Below, piece after piece: positions 9,019 to 18,253 of a stretch of DNA of 64,000 nt. The stretch is taken from NCBI RefSeq assembly GCF_014207375.1, contig NZ_JACHEE010000010.1:29204-93203 (forward strand), given 5' to 3'. Every line of letters starts with the position of its first letter. Within the stretch, counting starts at the first letter, position 1. The notes beneath the pieces are model-generated. The model was not told the origin of the DNA. It was given only the letters and a program-made list of their open reading frames with translations, and made no database searches. The position numbers were made by a program, and so were the translations under genes. Source of the stretch: Arthrobacter sp. AZCC_0090 (GTDB taxonomy: Bacteria; Actinomycetota; Actinomycetes; Actinomycetales; Micrococcaceae).

Positions 9019-9687
9019 GTGAGCGCTTATCAATTAGCCCTCCAGCAGCTAACTGACTCCGCTCTTCCTACCGGGGCGTTTGCGCATTCTTTGGGGTTCG
9101 AGACTTACATTGACCGCGGGTTGGTTCACGATGAAGCGTCATTCGGCACCTGGTTGTCGGCCTTCATTTCGCAGCAGTTGACCTATTCCGACGGCTTGGC
9201 CATTCGGTTCCTTTATGAGGGTTTTGACTTGGCTGGGCTTGATGCTCATTTGAGTGCCCAGCTCTTGCCTCGGCAGTTGCGGGAGGCTAGTACCAAGATG
9301 GGTGGGCGGCTGATCGAGATCGGCACCGAAGTCTTTGCGTCGGCCGAGCTGGAAGCGTACCGGACTCTCGTGACCACAGGCCGGGCTGCCGGCCACCAGC
9401 CGCTGGCGTTCGCCGTCGTCGCGCGCTCGCTAGGCGTGCCGTTCGAAGAAGCGCTCGCCGCGTACCTTTTCGCGGCGGTCACCTCCCTGACCCAGAACGC
9501 GGTGCGCGCCATCCCGCTCGGCCAGAACTCGGGCCAGCGGATTCTGCGCAAAGCGCACGACGACGTCGCTGCCGCCGTCGAACATGTCCGGCACCTCAGC
9601 TGGGACGACTTCGGGGCCGTGAGCGCCGGGCTGGAAATTTCGCAGATGCGGCATGAATGGCAACGTGCGCGCATGTTCATGAGCTAA
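9019..9687 (+). CDS. ureF: urease accessory protein UreF
   Basis: 222 residues from a GTG start. [20 protein letters not shown] is the conserved N-terminal UreF motif, and [20 protein letters not shown] is the conserved C-terminal one. UreF gates GTP hydrolysis by UreG in the apo-urease activation complex with UreD. The first 300 bases use many T-ending codons (for example cattctttggggttcgag), unlike the strongly C-ending codons of ureC and ureG. Confidence 0.95.
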   Translation: MSAYQLALQQLTDSALPTGAFAHSLGFETYIDRGLVHDEASFGTWLSAFISQQLTYSDGLAIRFLYEGFDLAGLDAHLSAQLLPRQLREASTKMGGRLIEIGTEVFASAELEAYRTLVTTGRAAGHQPLAFAVVARSLGVPFEEALAAYLFAAVTSLTQNAVRAIPLGQNSGQRILRKAHDDVAAAVEHVRHLSWDDFGAVSAGLEISQMRHEWQRARMFMS

Positions 9688-9703
9688 AACCATAGGAGGA
9701 CAC

Positions 9704-10321
9704 ATGTCTGAACCCATCAAGATCGGCATCGGCGGCCCGGTTGGAGCCGGCAAAACGCAGCTCGTGGAGCGCCTGACCCGCCACATGAGCCGGGAAATCT
9801 CCATGGCCGCCATCACCAACGACATCTACACGATCGAAGACGCCAAGATCCTCGCAGCCAACGGCATCCTGCCCGAGGACCGGATCATCGGCGTCGAAAC
9901 CGGCGGCTGCCCGCACACTGCCATCCGCGAAGACACGTCCATGAACACGGCCGCGATCGAGGAACTCAAGAAGCGGCACCCCGAACTGCAGGTCATCTTC
10001 GTGGAATCCGGCGGCGACAACCTCTCAGCCACGTTCAGCCCCGAACTCGTGGACTTCTCGATCTACATCATCGACGTCGCCCAGGGAGAGAAAATCCCCC
10101 GCAAGGCCGGCCAAGGCATGATCAAGTCGGACCTTTTCATCATCAACAAGACCGACCTCGCCCCGTTCGTCGGGGCAGACCTCTCAGTCATGGAGCGGGA
10201 CTCCAAGGAATTCCGCGGCGACAAGCCGTTCTGCTTTACCAACCTGAAGACGGACGAAGGGCTCGACAAGGTCATCGCCTGGATGCGGCACGACGTCCTG
10301 ATGCTTGACCTGGCGCAATGA
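9704..10321 (+). CDS. ureG: urease accessory GTPase UreG
   Basis: 205 residues. P-loop GPVGAGKT at residues 11-18; [31 protein letters not shown] and the Cys-Pro-His metal-binding motif are all present, as is the NKTDLAP guanine-specificity motif. It couples GTP hydrolysis to nickel insertion into the urease active site. It begins 16 nt after ureF with an AGGAGG ribosome binding site, and its stop overlaps the ureD start (ATGA). Confidence 0.97.
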   Translation: MSEPIKIGIGGPVGAGKTQLVERLTRHMSREISMAAITNDIYTIEDAKILAANGILPEDRIIGVETGGCPHTAIREDTSMNTAAIEELKKRHPELQVIFVESGGDNLSATFSPELVDFSIYIIDVAQGEKIPRKAGQGMIKSDLFIINKTDLAPFVGADLSVMERDSKEFRGDKPFCFTNLKTDEGLDKVIAWMRHDVLMLDLAQ

Positions 10322-11214
10322 GTTCACTCGCGAACGCTCTCATCTCACCTGGGCCTTCATCCGCGTCCGCTGATCGGCCCGAGATGGGTCGCCTTGCGCT
10401 CGTCATAGGGATACGTGCCGGGCGCTCCGTGGCCGTGCAGCAGTTCCATCAGGGTGCTTTGAGGGTGTTGAGGCCGCATTACTTGGATGGGTCCGGGCAG
10501 GTTTGTTATGTCATGGTCAATCCGGGCGGGGCGTATTTGGGGGCGGATCTTTATGTTGTAGACGTGGAGGTGGAGGCTGGCGCTTCGTTGCTTTTGACGA
10601 CGCAGTCCGCCACGAAGATTTATCGGACTCCGGGGTCGTATGCGGAGCAGCGGATGACTGTGACGTTGGGGGAGGGGGCGGAACTGGAGTTGGCGCCGGA
10701 CCAACTCATCGCCTACCGGGAGGCCAGCTATCGGCAGAATACGCACATCACCGTACATCCGACGTCGAGCCTCATCATGGCGGAAGTCATCACTCCCGGC
10801 TGGTCGCCGGACGGCGCTTCCTTCAAGTACCGGGAACTTCGTCTCCGCAACGAGATCCACGTGGAGGGCGACGACGACGCGGCGCTGCTTGCGCTCGACA
10901 ACCTCCTGATCCGACCGTCCCTCGGCGATGTGACCAGCATGGGATTCATGGAAGGCTACAGCCACCTGGGTTCGCTCATTGTGGTGGATCCTCGGGTTGA
11001 CCAAGCGCTCGCAGATGAACTGCACCGGCTGATTGCCGGATACGAAGCGTACTCGGGCTTGTCGCTGACCCGGACCCTTGCGGGCACCACCGGGTTGGTC
11101 CTACGATCCCTCTCGAACAGCACCGAGGAACTGAACCGCTTGCTCGGTGCCTGCACCGGTCTTTTGCGCGAACGTTGGTCCGGCCGGGCGCCGCTGAATC
11201 TCAGGAAGTACTGA
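10318..11214 (+). CDS. ureD: urease accessory protein UreD (UreH)
   Basis: 298 residues. The blocks [36 protein letters not shown] and [18 protein letters not shown] are typical of UreD, the scaffold that binds apo-urease and recruits UreF and UreG. It overlaps ureG by 4 nt and the nickel permease gene by 1 nt (TGATG), so these genes are tightly co-translated. Part of the gene (about 10430-10690) is rich in T- and G-ending codons compared with neighbours. Confidence 0.95.
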   Translation: MSSLANALISPGPSSASADRPEMGRLALVIGIRAGRSVAVQQFHQGALRVLRPHYLDGSGQVCYVMVNPGGAYLGADLYVVDVEVEAGASLLLTTQSATKIYRTPGSYAEQRMTVTLGEGAELELAPDQLIAYREASYRQNTHITVHPTSSLIMAEVITPGWSPDGASFKYRELRLRNEIHVEGDDDAALLALDNLLIRPSLGDVTSMGFMEGYSHLGSLIVVDPRVDQALADELHRLIAGYEAYSGLSLTRTLAGTTGLVLRSLSNSTEELNRLLGACTGLLRERWSGRAPLNLRKY

Positions 11215-12263
11215 TGACCTCACTCGCCGAGTTCGCCTCGATGTACCGCCGGCGCGAACACCTCCCGATGAAGTCGCGCCTCGCGTACATGTTCGGTTCC
11301 GTCGTCCTCCTGCACGTTGCCGCCGTCGTGCTCCTGCTGGTGGGTGGCGCCGGTGGCGGGCAGCCGTTGGCGCTGGGTCTTGTGCTGACCGCCTATGTGG
11401 CCGGCATCAAGCACAGTTACGACTGGGACCACCTCGCCGCAATCGACAATTCCACCCGGAAGTTCGTGGCACAGCACAAAGACCCCGTGAGCGTCGGCTT
11501 TGCCTTCAGCCTGGGCCACAGCTCCGTGGTGATCCTGGCTGGTCTATTGGTGGTGGGCGGCGCAAGTCTGGTGGGCCAACTCATGGAGGACGGGACCACC
11601 GGGCACCACGTGCTGGGGCTGATCGGCAGCGGAGTCTCAGGGCTCTTCCTCCTGGCCATGGGCATCTTCAACGGCTCGGCGTTCCTCCGCACAGTGCAGC
11701 TGTACCGCGCCGCCCAGGCTGGCGGCGAGATCGCCGTCGACGACCTCGAAACCAAAGGCTTCATCGCGCGGCTCTTGGCCAAGCCGCTATCCAAGGTCCA
11801 GCGTCCCCGGAACATCTACGTGATCGGGTTCTTGTTCGGGCTCGGTTTCGACACAGCAACCACCATTGGGCTTCTGGTGCTCACGACGGCGGCGTCCCTC
11901 GCGGGTGTGTCTGTGCTCGCCCTCCTGACATTGCCGCTTGCCTTCACGGCGGCCATGACCTTCTGCGATTCCGTCAACGGCGTTGCCATGATGCGGATGT
12001 ACAAATCGGCGATTCACGATCCCCAGCGCAAGCTGGGATTCAATGCCGTCATCACCGGTATTTCGGCCTTCTCGGCGCTCTTCATCGCGGTCATCACGCT
12101 GGGCGGTTTCCTCAATGCGGCCTTTGGGCTTAGCGATCCAGTCACCACCTGGCTAGGCGAAATCGACCTCGGCGACGCCGGGCTGGTGCTGATTGCGTTG
12201 TTCGCCGTTGTGTGGGCGGTTGCGGCCGTGCGGGTCCGTGCGGCGCTCCGTGGGAAGACCTGA
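11214..12263 (+). CDS. nickel/cobalt permease (NiCoT family)
   Basis: 349 residues with about eight membrane segments. The family signature H-X4-D-H is in GIKHSYDWDHLAAIDN (His67, Asp72, His73), with further hallmarks SLGHSSVV and FLFGLGFDTATTIGLLVL. The ATG at 11214 overlaps the ureD stop, which decides the start over an upstream in-frame codon. It closes the urease operon and almost certainly supplies the nickel for it. Confidence 0.93.
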   Translation: MTSLAEFASMYRRREHLPMKSRLAYMFGSVVLLHVAAVVLLLVGGAGGGQPLALGLVLTAYVAGIKHSYDWDHLAAIDNSTRKFVAQHKDPVSVGFAFSLGHSSVVILAGLLVVGGASLVGQLMEDGTTGHHVLGLIGSGVSGLFLLAMGIFNGSAFLRTVQLYRAAQAGGEIAVDDLETKGFIARLLAKPLSKVQRPRNIYVIGFLFGLGFDTATTIGLLVLTTAASLAGVSVLALLTLPLAFTAAMTFCDSVNGVAMMRMYKSAIHDPQRKLGFNAVITGISAFSALFIAVITLGGFLNAAFGLSDPVTTWLGEIDLGDAGLVLIALFAVVWAVAAVRVRAALRGKT

Positions 12264-12341
12264 CGACGCCCGCTCACCTATGACCTGAATTCTGACGACG
12301 CCCGCTCACTTATGCCCGGAAAATCGACAACGCCCGCTCCC
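12261..12341 (-). repeat. 32-bp tandem repeat, locus A
   Basis: On the minus strand two full 32-nt units (12310-12341 and 12278-12309) and a partial one (12261-12277) follow each other. Full heads are GTGAGCGGGCGTCGTC and the variant GGGAGCGGGCGTTGTC, with CATA at the unit end. The array begins on the stop codon of the nickel permease gene. Same 32-nt period and head as four other intergenic loci in this window. Confidence 0.75.
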
Positions 12342-12458
12342 TTTTAAGGCCATTTGGGCGAACCCTCCCGCAATTTCATCGCCAGTGTTCGACGGCGGGC
12401 GGCGGCACTTGGTGCGGAAGCCGCTGTCGGGCACTAAACAGTTGGCGACGACGGCGGG

Positions 12459-13481
12459 CTATTGCTTGGACTGGAGCCACTCCAGAAGCCGATCCACTGG
12501 CCACGTCGTCACGATGCGATCGGCGGGTACACCGTTGGCGTCCGCCCGCTCGGCGCCGTATTGCAGGAAATCGAGCTGGCCAGGGGCGTGTGCGTCACTA
12601 TCGATGCTGAAGAGGCAGCCCGCATCGAGGGCAAGCTGAATCAACTTCTCCGGTGGGTCTTGGCGTTCCGGCCTCGAATTGATCTCGACGGCCACAGAGT
12701 GCTCCGCGCATGACGCGAACACTTTTTCTGCGTCGAACTCCGACGGGGGCCTTGTTCCTCGTGACCCCGTGACCAACCGCCCGGTGCAATGGCCAAGGAC
12801 GTTGGTATGAGGGTCTTCGATGGCGGCGAGCATCCGGCGCGTCATGGCGCGTTTGTCGGAACGGAGCTTCGAATGGACGCTGGCCACCACAACGTCAAGT
12901 TGGCTCAGCATTTCCGCAGACTGGTCCAACTGACCGTCCTCCAGAATGTCGACTTCAATTCCCGCCAATAATTGAAAGCCGGACTGTTGCTCGTTGTTGA
13001 TCTCGTCCACAACCGTTAGCTGCTCCATCAAACGCTCCGCGTTGAGCCCGTTGGCGATTTTGAGGCTGGGGGAGTGATCGGTCAAAGCGAGATATTCCCG
13101 GCCGAGAATACGAGCCGCGGCGGCCATGGCTTCGATCGGCGAGCCGCCATCCGACCAGTTGCTGTGGCTATGCAGATCGCCCCGGAGCTTGGCGTCCAGC
13201 TTGTGTCCACCATCGACCAAGGGTTCGGCCCCGCGACGGCGGAGGTCTTCGAGATAGCCCGGGACGGTGCCGCCCAGGGACTGGCTGATCACCTCAAGGG
13301 TCCGGCTGCCGATTCCTTTGGTTCGTTTGAGGCGACCATCCCTGACCCGGGCGGACAGTTCCTCTTGGCTCAGGCCGGCGATGATGCCCGCAGCCCGGCG
13401 AAACGCCTGGACCTTGAAGCTGTCCGCGAGTTCCCGTTCCAGCCAAAAGGCGGTTTCGTTGAGCGCGTCTACGGCGTCCAT
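12459..13481 (-). CDS. PHP-domain phosphoesterase, PolX-like
   Basis: 340 residues. The N-terminal 100 residues resemble the helix-hairpin-helix part of family X DNA polymerases (FKVQAFRRAAGIIAGL, RTKGIGSRTLEVI). The C-terminal part is a PHP domain with metal ligands in DLHSHSNWSDGG, LALTDHS, EVDIL, SVHSK, GHCTGR and IDSDAHAPG. The polymerase palm itself is absent, so this is the short form often annotated as histidinol-phosphatase or DNA-repair PHP protein. Probable trinuclear-metal phosphoesterase or 3'-exonuclease. Confidence 0.85.
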   Translation of the reverse strand: MDAVDALNETAFWLERELADSFKVQAFRRAAGIIAGLSQEELSARVRDGRLKRTKGIGSRTLEVISQSLGGTVPGYLEDLRRRGAEPLVDGGHKLDAKLRGDLHSHSNWSDGGSPIEAMAAAARILGREYLALTDHSPSLKIANGLNAERLMEQLTVVDEINNEQQSGFQLLAGIEVDILEDGQLDQSAEMLSQLDVVVASVHSKLRSDKRAMTRRMLAAIEDPHTNVLGHCTGRLVTGSRGTRPPSEFDAEKVFASCAEHSVAVEINSRPERQDPPEKLIQLALDAGCLFSIDSDAHAPGQLDFLQYGAERADANGVPADRIVTTWPVDRLLEWLQSKQ

Positions 13482-13516
13482 AGCTCAATCATGTACCACA
13501 CCGCGCGCAGGCGTAT

Positions 13517-13648
13517 GTGAGCGAGGGTTCGGGTTTGGAGGCTTGTTTGTGAGTGAGGGAGCGTTCGGGTTTGGGGGCTTGTTTGTGAGTGAGGGTTCGG
13601 GTTTGGGGGCTTGTTTGTGAGTGAGGGTTCGGGTTTGGGCGTCATGGT
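13517..13648 (+). repeat. 32-bp tandem repeat, locus B
   Basis: Four units: 13517-13548, 13549-13584 (36 nt, a 4-nt insertion), 13585-13616 and 13617-13648. Heads are GTGAGYGAGGGTTCGGG; the tail is TTTGGGGGCTTGTTT here. It lies in the divergent region between the PHP gene and malQ, so it may touch both promoters. Confidence 0.8.
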
Positions 13649-13766
13649 GTCGGAATAACTGCGCCGGTCCCCGCGGCCCTGCAATAATCGGAACCAGTTG
13701 CCTCGCTCGAGTTGCACGCGGGGCGGTATGCACCTTCGGACGAATCACATCGCAGACGAGGCGGAC

Positions 13767-15986
13767 ATGACCAACACTCCCATCCAGCAGGCCATCGTGA
13801 CCCAGCAAGCAACGGGGAACTTGGACGCAGGCATTGACGAGGACCTGCTTCACCGGCTCGCGGACGTTCACGGCGTCGGGACATCTTTCTACGGCTGGGA
13901 TGGGCTGCAGCATAAGGTTTCGCCCATCACCCTGGTCCAAGTACTGGGCTCCTTGGGAGTGACGGCGAATTCCAACGAGCAGATCGAGGCGGCCCTCGTG
14001 GAGGCGGAAGTGGGGCCGTGGCGCCGGATGCTGCCGCCCGCCGTCGTCGTCCAGGAGGGAACGACGGCGGCCGTGCACGTTCACGTGCGTGACGGTTCGC
14101 CGGCCCGCCTGACGATCTCGCTCGAGGACGGAACGGAGCTCGCGGCCACCCAGCAGGAGGACTGGGCTCTGCCGCGTGACGTGGATGGAGTGCCCACAGG
14201 CCGCGCAACCTTTGAGGTTCCGGCCGGTTTGCCGCTCGGTTGGCATTCGCTCACGGCCGAGTCCGACGGCGTGACGGCCACCGCCGCTTTGGCTGTGGTC
14301 CCAGCCAAGCTGCAAACGGCGGCGCAGCTCGAGGAACGTCGCGGCTGGGGGCTCGCCACGCAGCTGTACTCCGTGCGCTCCAAGCGTTCGTGGGGCATCG
14401 GAGACTTCGCCGACCTGGCCGATTTGGCGGCCTTGGCTGGCGCTCGCGGAGCCGACTATGTCCTGGTGAACCCCTTGCACGCCGCCGATCCTGTGCCTCC
14501 GGTTCAAGCGTCGCCCTATTCTCCGTCCACTAGGCGGTTCTTCAACCCCATTTATATTCGCATTGAAGAAATTCCCGAACTGGCATATGTGAAGCCCCGG
14601 AAGCGCGCCACGGTGGACCGACTATTGGATCACGTCCACGCGCTCAACAAGGACGCTGTACGGCTGGATCGGGACCAGATTTTCGCTGCCAAGCTCGCTG
14701 CATTGGAACTCCTTCACACGGTCCGGCTATCCCCGGCCCGGCAGCGCGCCTTCGAGGAGTTCTGCCGTGAGTCCGGCCCGGGCTTGGACGATTTCGCCCT
14801 CTGGTGCGCCATCCGCGAGGATCGGTCTCCGGACGACCCCTTCTGGCAGGACCCCACGGCCACCCTCGGTTCACCCAAGGTTGAGTCGATGCGCCACGCA
14901 TTGGCCGATCGGATCGGTTTCCACCGTTGGCTTCAGTGGATCTGCGATGAGCAGCTCGAGTCAGCGCAGGCCGCGGCGAAGCGTTCGGGCATGCGGCTGG
15001 GAGTGGTGCACGATCTCGCAGTCGGGGCGGACCTGAGCAGCGCCGACGCCTGGACCCTGCGCGGCAGCTTCGCGCCGGGTGTCAGCGTGGGCGCACCACC
15101 GGACATGTACAACCAGCTCGGCCAGAATTGGAACCAGCCGCCGTGGCACCCGGTCCGATTGGCCGAGGCGGGCTACGCGCCGTTGCGCGCGATGCTGTCC
15201 ACGGTCCTCCGCCATGCCGGCGGCATCCGCGTGGACCACATCCTGGGGCTGTTCCGCCTCTGGTGGGTGCCCGCCGGAAACTCCGCGCGCGACGGCGCCT
15301 ACGTCCGCTACGACCACGAGGCCCTCATCGGGATCCTCGCCCTGGAAGCGCACCGCGCGGGCGCGGTGGTCATCGGCGAGGACTTGGGCGTCTTCGAGCC
15401 TTGGGTGCGGGACTACCTTGCGGCCCGCGGCATCTTGGGCACCTCGATCCTCTGGTTTGAGTACGACGGCGACTCGCCCCTGCCGCCGGAGCGCTACCGG
15501 ACGCAGGCCCTCGCTAGCGTCAACACCCACGACCTCCCTCCAACCGCTGGGTATCTCGCCGGCGACCACGTGGAACTCCGGGGCCAACTGGGCTTGCTCG
15601 AACGAAGCGTGGCTGAGGAACGGGCCGAGCACCAGGCCAGCCTGGACAAGATGATGGGGCTGCTGCGGGAGCGTGGCCTGCTGCCTGCCCGATTCGACAC
15701 TGCCGGATTTGAAGCCGGCGGCCAAGAGCTTGGCGAGGAGCAGGTTATCGAAGCCCTGCACCGGCTGTTGGCGCAGGCTCCGTCGGTTTTGCTGGGTGTT
15801 GCGCTGGTGGATGCCGTGGGAGAACGGAGGGTGCAGAACCAGCCCGGAACGACGTCGGAGGTCTACCCCAACTGGCAAGTGCCACTAGCCGACGAACGCG
15901 GCCGCGCCGTGCTCATCGACGATCTCGACGTGAACCCGCGGTTCAATTCCCTGCTGGCGGCCGTCGACGAGGCTGTTCGGGGCTAG
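13767..15986 (+). CDS. malQ: 4-alpha-glucanotransferase (amylomaltase)
   Basis: 739 residues of the GH77 family, which moves alpha-1,4-glucan segments between maltodextrins in glycogen and maltose metabolism. The catalytic nucleophile is D490 (IRVDHILGLFR), the acid/base is E538 (VIGEDLGVFE) and the stabilising aspartate is D589 (NTHDLPPTAGY). The N-terminal 150 residues are the extra beta-domain of the long bacterial type. An ATG at 13767 after GAGGCGGAC is preferred over an in-frame ATG at 13698. Confidence 0.96.
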   Translation: MTNTPIQQAIVTQQATGNLDAGIDEDLLHRLADVHGVGTSFYGWDGLQHKVSPITLVQVLGSLGVTANSNEQIEAALVEAEVGPWRRMLPPAVVVQEGTTAAVHVHVRDGSPARLTISLEDGTELAATQQEDWALPRDVDGVPTGRATFEVPAGLPLGWHSLTAESDGVTATAALAVVPAKLQTAAQLEERRGWGLATQLYSVRSKRSWGIGDFADLADLAALAGARGADYVLVNPLHAADPVPPVQASPYSPSTRRFFNPIYIRIEEIPELAYVKPRKRATVDRLLDHVHALNKDAVRLDRDQIFAAKLAALELLHTVRLSPARQRAFEEFCRESGPGLDDFALWCAIREDRSPDDPFWQDPTATLGSPKVESMRHALADRIGFHRWLQWICDEQLESAQAAAKRSGMRLGVVHDLAVGADLSSADAWTLRGSFAPGVSVGAPPDMYNQLGQNWNQPPWHPVRLAEAGYAPLRAMLSTVLRHAGGIRVDHILGLFRLWWVPAGNSARDGAYVRYDHEALIGILALEAHRAGAVVIGEDLGVFEPWVRDYLAARGILGTSILWFEYDGDSPLPPERYRTQALASVNTHDLPPTAGYLAGDHVELRGQLGLLERSVAEERAEHQASLDKMMGLLRERGLLPARFDTAGFEAGGQELGEEQVIEALHRLLAQAPSVLLGVALVDAVGERRVQNQPGTTSEVYPNWQVPLADERGRAVLIDDLDVNPRFNSLLAAVDEAVRG

Positions 15987-16038
15987 CCGGCCGACCGTAC
16001 CGAGCTTCCCCAAACCCCCAGACCCCAAACCCGCAAAC

Positions 16039-16254
16039 CTAGTCCGAGGAACTTAGTGGCCGTTCCCCGGTTGGATCGTTAGTGGGTGGTTCAAGTTCGC
16101 GCACGCGGGCTTCCAAGAGCGCAATGCGGTCATAAAGGTCGAGGGTCATTCGTGGATCAATGGGTATGCCGTGCGCCGGGTTGGCGGCGCGGCGGCGCAG
16201 CCATTGCTCCAGGGACTCTCCCGGTTGCTGCCGTAGCTTTCGCTGGTTCCTCAT
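16039..16254 (-). CDS. small hypothetical protein with coiled-coil end
   Basis: 71 residues, highly charged, with a predicted helical stretch (LDLYDRIALLEARVRELE) ending in an acidic Ser tail. No good ribosome binding site is visible. It lies 48 bases downstream of the lactonase gene on the same strand and may be the last gene of that operon. Family unknown; the amino acid composition looks genuine. Confidence 0.45.
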   Translation of the reverse strand: MRNQRKLRQQPGESLEQWLRRRAANPAHGIPIDPRMTLDLYDRIALLEARVRELEPPTNDPTGERPLSSSD

Positions 16255-16302
16255 GCGACCGAGTCTGTCACACCGCTCGGACGCAGCTTTGAAAGCCTAC
16301 GG

Positions 16303-17373
16303 CTAATCAGCCAAACGCAGCACTGTCGGCGAATCTGTCTCCAGCTGATCGAGGACTTCGCCCGGGATACCGGTGGCCGGATCCAGGGCGAACGTTGTGA
16401 CGTGGCCGGAACGCTCGTTCGCCACGTGGAGCCAGCCTTCGCGGACCAAGTGGTGGCGGGGCCAGTCTCCTCCGCTGGGCACGTCAGCCACGGGACGGAG
16501 CCGGGTTCCGCTGCCTTCGACGGCCAATACCGAGATGCGGTTGGAGCCGCGGACCCCGGTGTAGACGAAGCGATTGTCCGGCGACATCGCGATTTCGGCT
16601 GCTGCGTCGCCGTCGAAAGCACCACCGGCAGTTGCAGGTCCGCGGCTGTGGAGCACAAAGCGGCCGTCCGCGCCGGGCAGGAGCACCGCCACTTCGATGG
16701 AGTACTCCGTCACGACGAATGCGGCGTCGACGGAGGGGTGCTGGACCAAGTGCCGCGGTCCGCTGCCCATCGGGAGAGCGACTTGGTGGTCGGGGAGCAG
16801 GCCGGTGTCGGGGTAGTAGTTCCACACCCGTATGAGGTCGAAGCCGAGGTCGGTGGTCATAATCCGGCCGTCCTCGAGCATGAGGCTTGCGTGGGCGCGG
16901 CTCACCCGCGGGCCGCCAGTGGCGATGTCGATGCCGCCGTCGACGCCGGCGTGTGGATCGTTCGCCGGTGGCGCGGCAAAGCGCGAGGTGATGCCGCCGT
17001 CCTCGTCGAGCCCGTAGAGCAGAACGTTACCGTCGCCCCAACAGGCGACCACGATGAAGCGACCGGAAGGGTCGACGGCGACGTGGCAGGCAGCAGCGCC
17101 CGCGGGCCAGGCGTCCCCCAGCGGTTCCAGGCCGAACAGCCCAGCCCGCCGGTAGGCCCGGACCGTCTCAACGGCCTCGGCTACCGCATAGACCACCGGC
17201 AGGGTGGGGTGAACGGCGACGAACGACGGCGACGGTGCTTCGACTGCGGTGCCCACCCAACTCAGGCTGCCGTCTTCACGGGCTGCAACCGCACCAATAC
17301 CGAATCCTTGTCCGTTGCTGTCCGATGTGTAGGAACCCACCCAGATGAGCGTTCCGTCGATGGTCTCGGCCAT
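16303..17373 (-). CDS. lactonase family protein (YbhE/Pgl-like beta-propeller)
   Basis: 356 residues with the repeating pattern of a seven-bladed propeller (VGSYTSDSNGQGFGI at the start, HVAVDPSGRFIVVACWGDGN, GSGPRHLVQHPS, EIAMSPDNRFVYTGVRGSNR, RHHLVREGWLHVANERSGHV). The family includes 6-phosphogluconolactonase of the YbhE type, which hydrolyses sugar lactones. It begins 3 nt after the stop of the preceding aldo/keto reductase, so reductases and lactonase form one operon, consistent with sugar or lactone chemistry. Confidence 0.85.
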   Translation of the reverse strand: MAETIDGTLIWVGSYTSDSNGQGFGIGAVAAREDGSLSWVGTAVEAPSPSFVAVHPTLPVVYAVAEAVETVRAYRRAGLFGLEPLGDAWPAGAAACHVAVDPSGRFIVVACWGDGNVLLYGLDEDGGITSRFAAPPANDPHAGVDGGIDIATGGPRVSRAHASLMLEDGRIMTTDLGFDLIRVWNYYPDTGLLPDHQVALPMGSGPRHLVQHPSVDAAFVVTEYSIEVAVLLPGADGRFVLHSRGPATAGGAFDGDAAAEIAMSPDNRFVYTGVRGSNRISVLAVEGSGTRLRPVADVPSGGDWPRHHLVREGWLHVANERSGHVTTFALDPATGIPGEVLDQLETDSPTVLRLAD

Positions 17374-17376
17374 GCG

Positions 17377-18207
17377 TCAGTGCCCTTGCACATCGGAGTC
17401 GACGCCCGCGTCCTGCCCAGCGTCCAAGGTGTCGATCGCGGACAGGTCTGCATCGTCCAGGGCGAAGTCGAAAACGTCCAGGTTTTCCTTCATGCGCAGC
17501 GGATTGGCGGACTTCGGGATAGCCACGAGCCCCTCCTGGACGTGCCAGCGCAGCACAACTTGCCCGGGCGTCTTTCCGTGTTTCTTTGCGATTGCCGCCA
17601 AGACGGGGGCATTCAGGAGATCTCGCCCCGCTCCCAACGGACTGTACGATTCCGAGGCGATGTTGTGGCTCTCATTGAAGGCACGCTCGTCGATCCGTGT
17701 GATGGACGGCGAGATCTGGATCTGGTTGACGGCCGGCAGCACCGAGGTTTCCTCCAGAAGCCGCTCGAGGTGTGAGGGTTTGAAGTTGGACACGCCGATT
17801 GAGCGCACCTTCCCCTCAGCCTGGAGCCTCTCGAAAGTCTTCCAGGTGGAGATGAACTCGTTCCGTTGGGGGAGCGGCCAATGGATCAGCAAGAGGTCCA
17901 CGTAGTCCAGTCCGAGGCGCTGGAGAGAGCCCTCAAGCCCTTCGACGGCGCGATCTCGGCCCTGGTAGGTGCCGTCCAGCTTGGTGGTGATGAACAGTTC
18001 CTCGCGCGGGATGCCGCAGTCCCGCACGCCTTGCCCGACACCGGCCTCGTTACCGTATCGGTAGGCCGTATCGACATGCCGGTAGCCAAGTTCGACGGCG
18101 GACACCACCGCCGTGGCGACCTCGGCGTCGTCGAGCGGCCAGGTTCCGAGGCCGATCTGCGGAATGGCATTGCCATCGTTGAGCCTGATCAAGGGTGCAG
18201 ATTCCAT
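17377..18207 (-). CDS. aldo/keto reductase (2,5-diketogluconate reductase type)
   Basis: 276 residues. Active-site set: DTAYRYGNEAGVG (Asp and Tyr), TTKLDG (Lys) and LLIHWPLP (His); NADPH loop IPKSANPLRMKENLDVFDF. The start at ATG 18207 (MESAPLIRLNDG) matches the family. Third reductase of the operon, 46 bases after the second. Expected to reduce aldehydes or ketoses with NADPH; substrate unknown. Confidence 0.9.
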   Translation of the reverse strand: MESAPLIRLNDGNAIPQIGLGTWPLDDAEVATAVVSAVELGYRHVDTAYRYGNEAGVGQGVRDCGIPREELFITTKLDGTYQGRDRAVEGLEGSLQRLGLDYVDLLLIHWPLPQRNEFISTWKTFERLQAEGKVRSIGVSNFKPSHLERLLEETSVLPAVNQIQISPSITRIDERAFNESHNIASESYSPLGAGRDLLNAPVLAAIAKKHGKTPGQVVLRWHVQEGLVAIPKSANPLRMKENLDVFDFALDDADLSAIDTLDAGQDAGVDSDVQGH

Positions 18208-18253
18208 ATCGGAAGTCTTTCCTATCGGCAGGTATTTGCACAGTGCTCCGGCT

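Noticed and set aside
16402..17775. 457-codon open frame antisense to lactonase and reductase
   Set aside because: Covers two recognised genes on the opposite strand; no domain.
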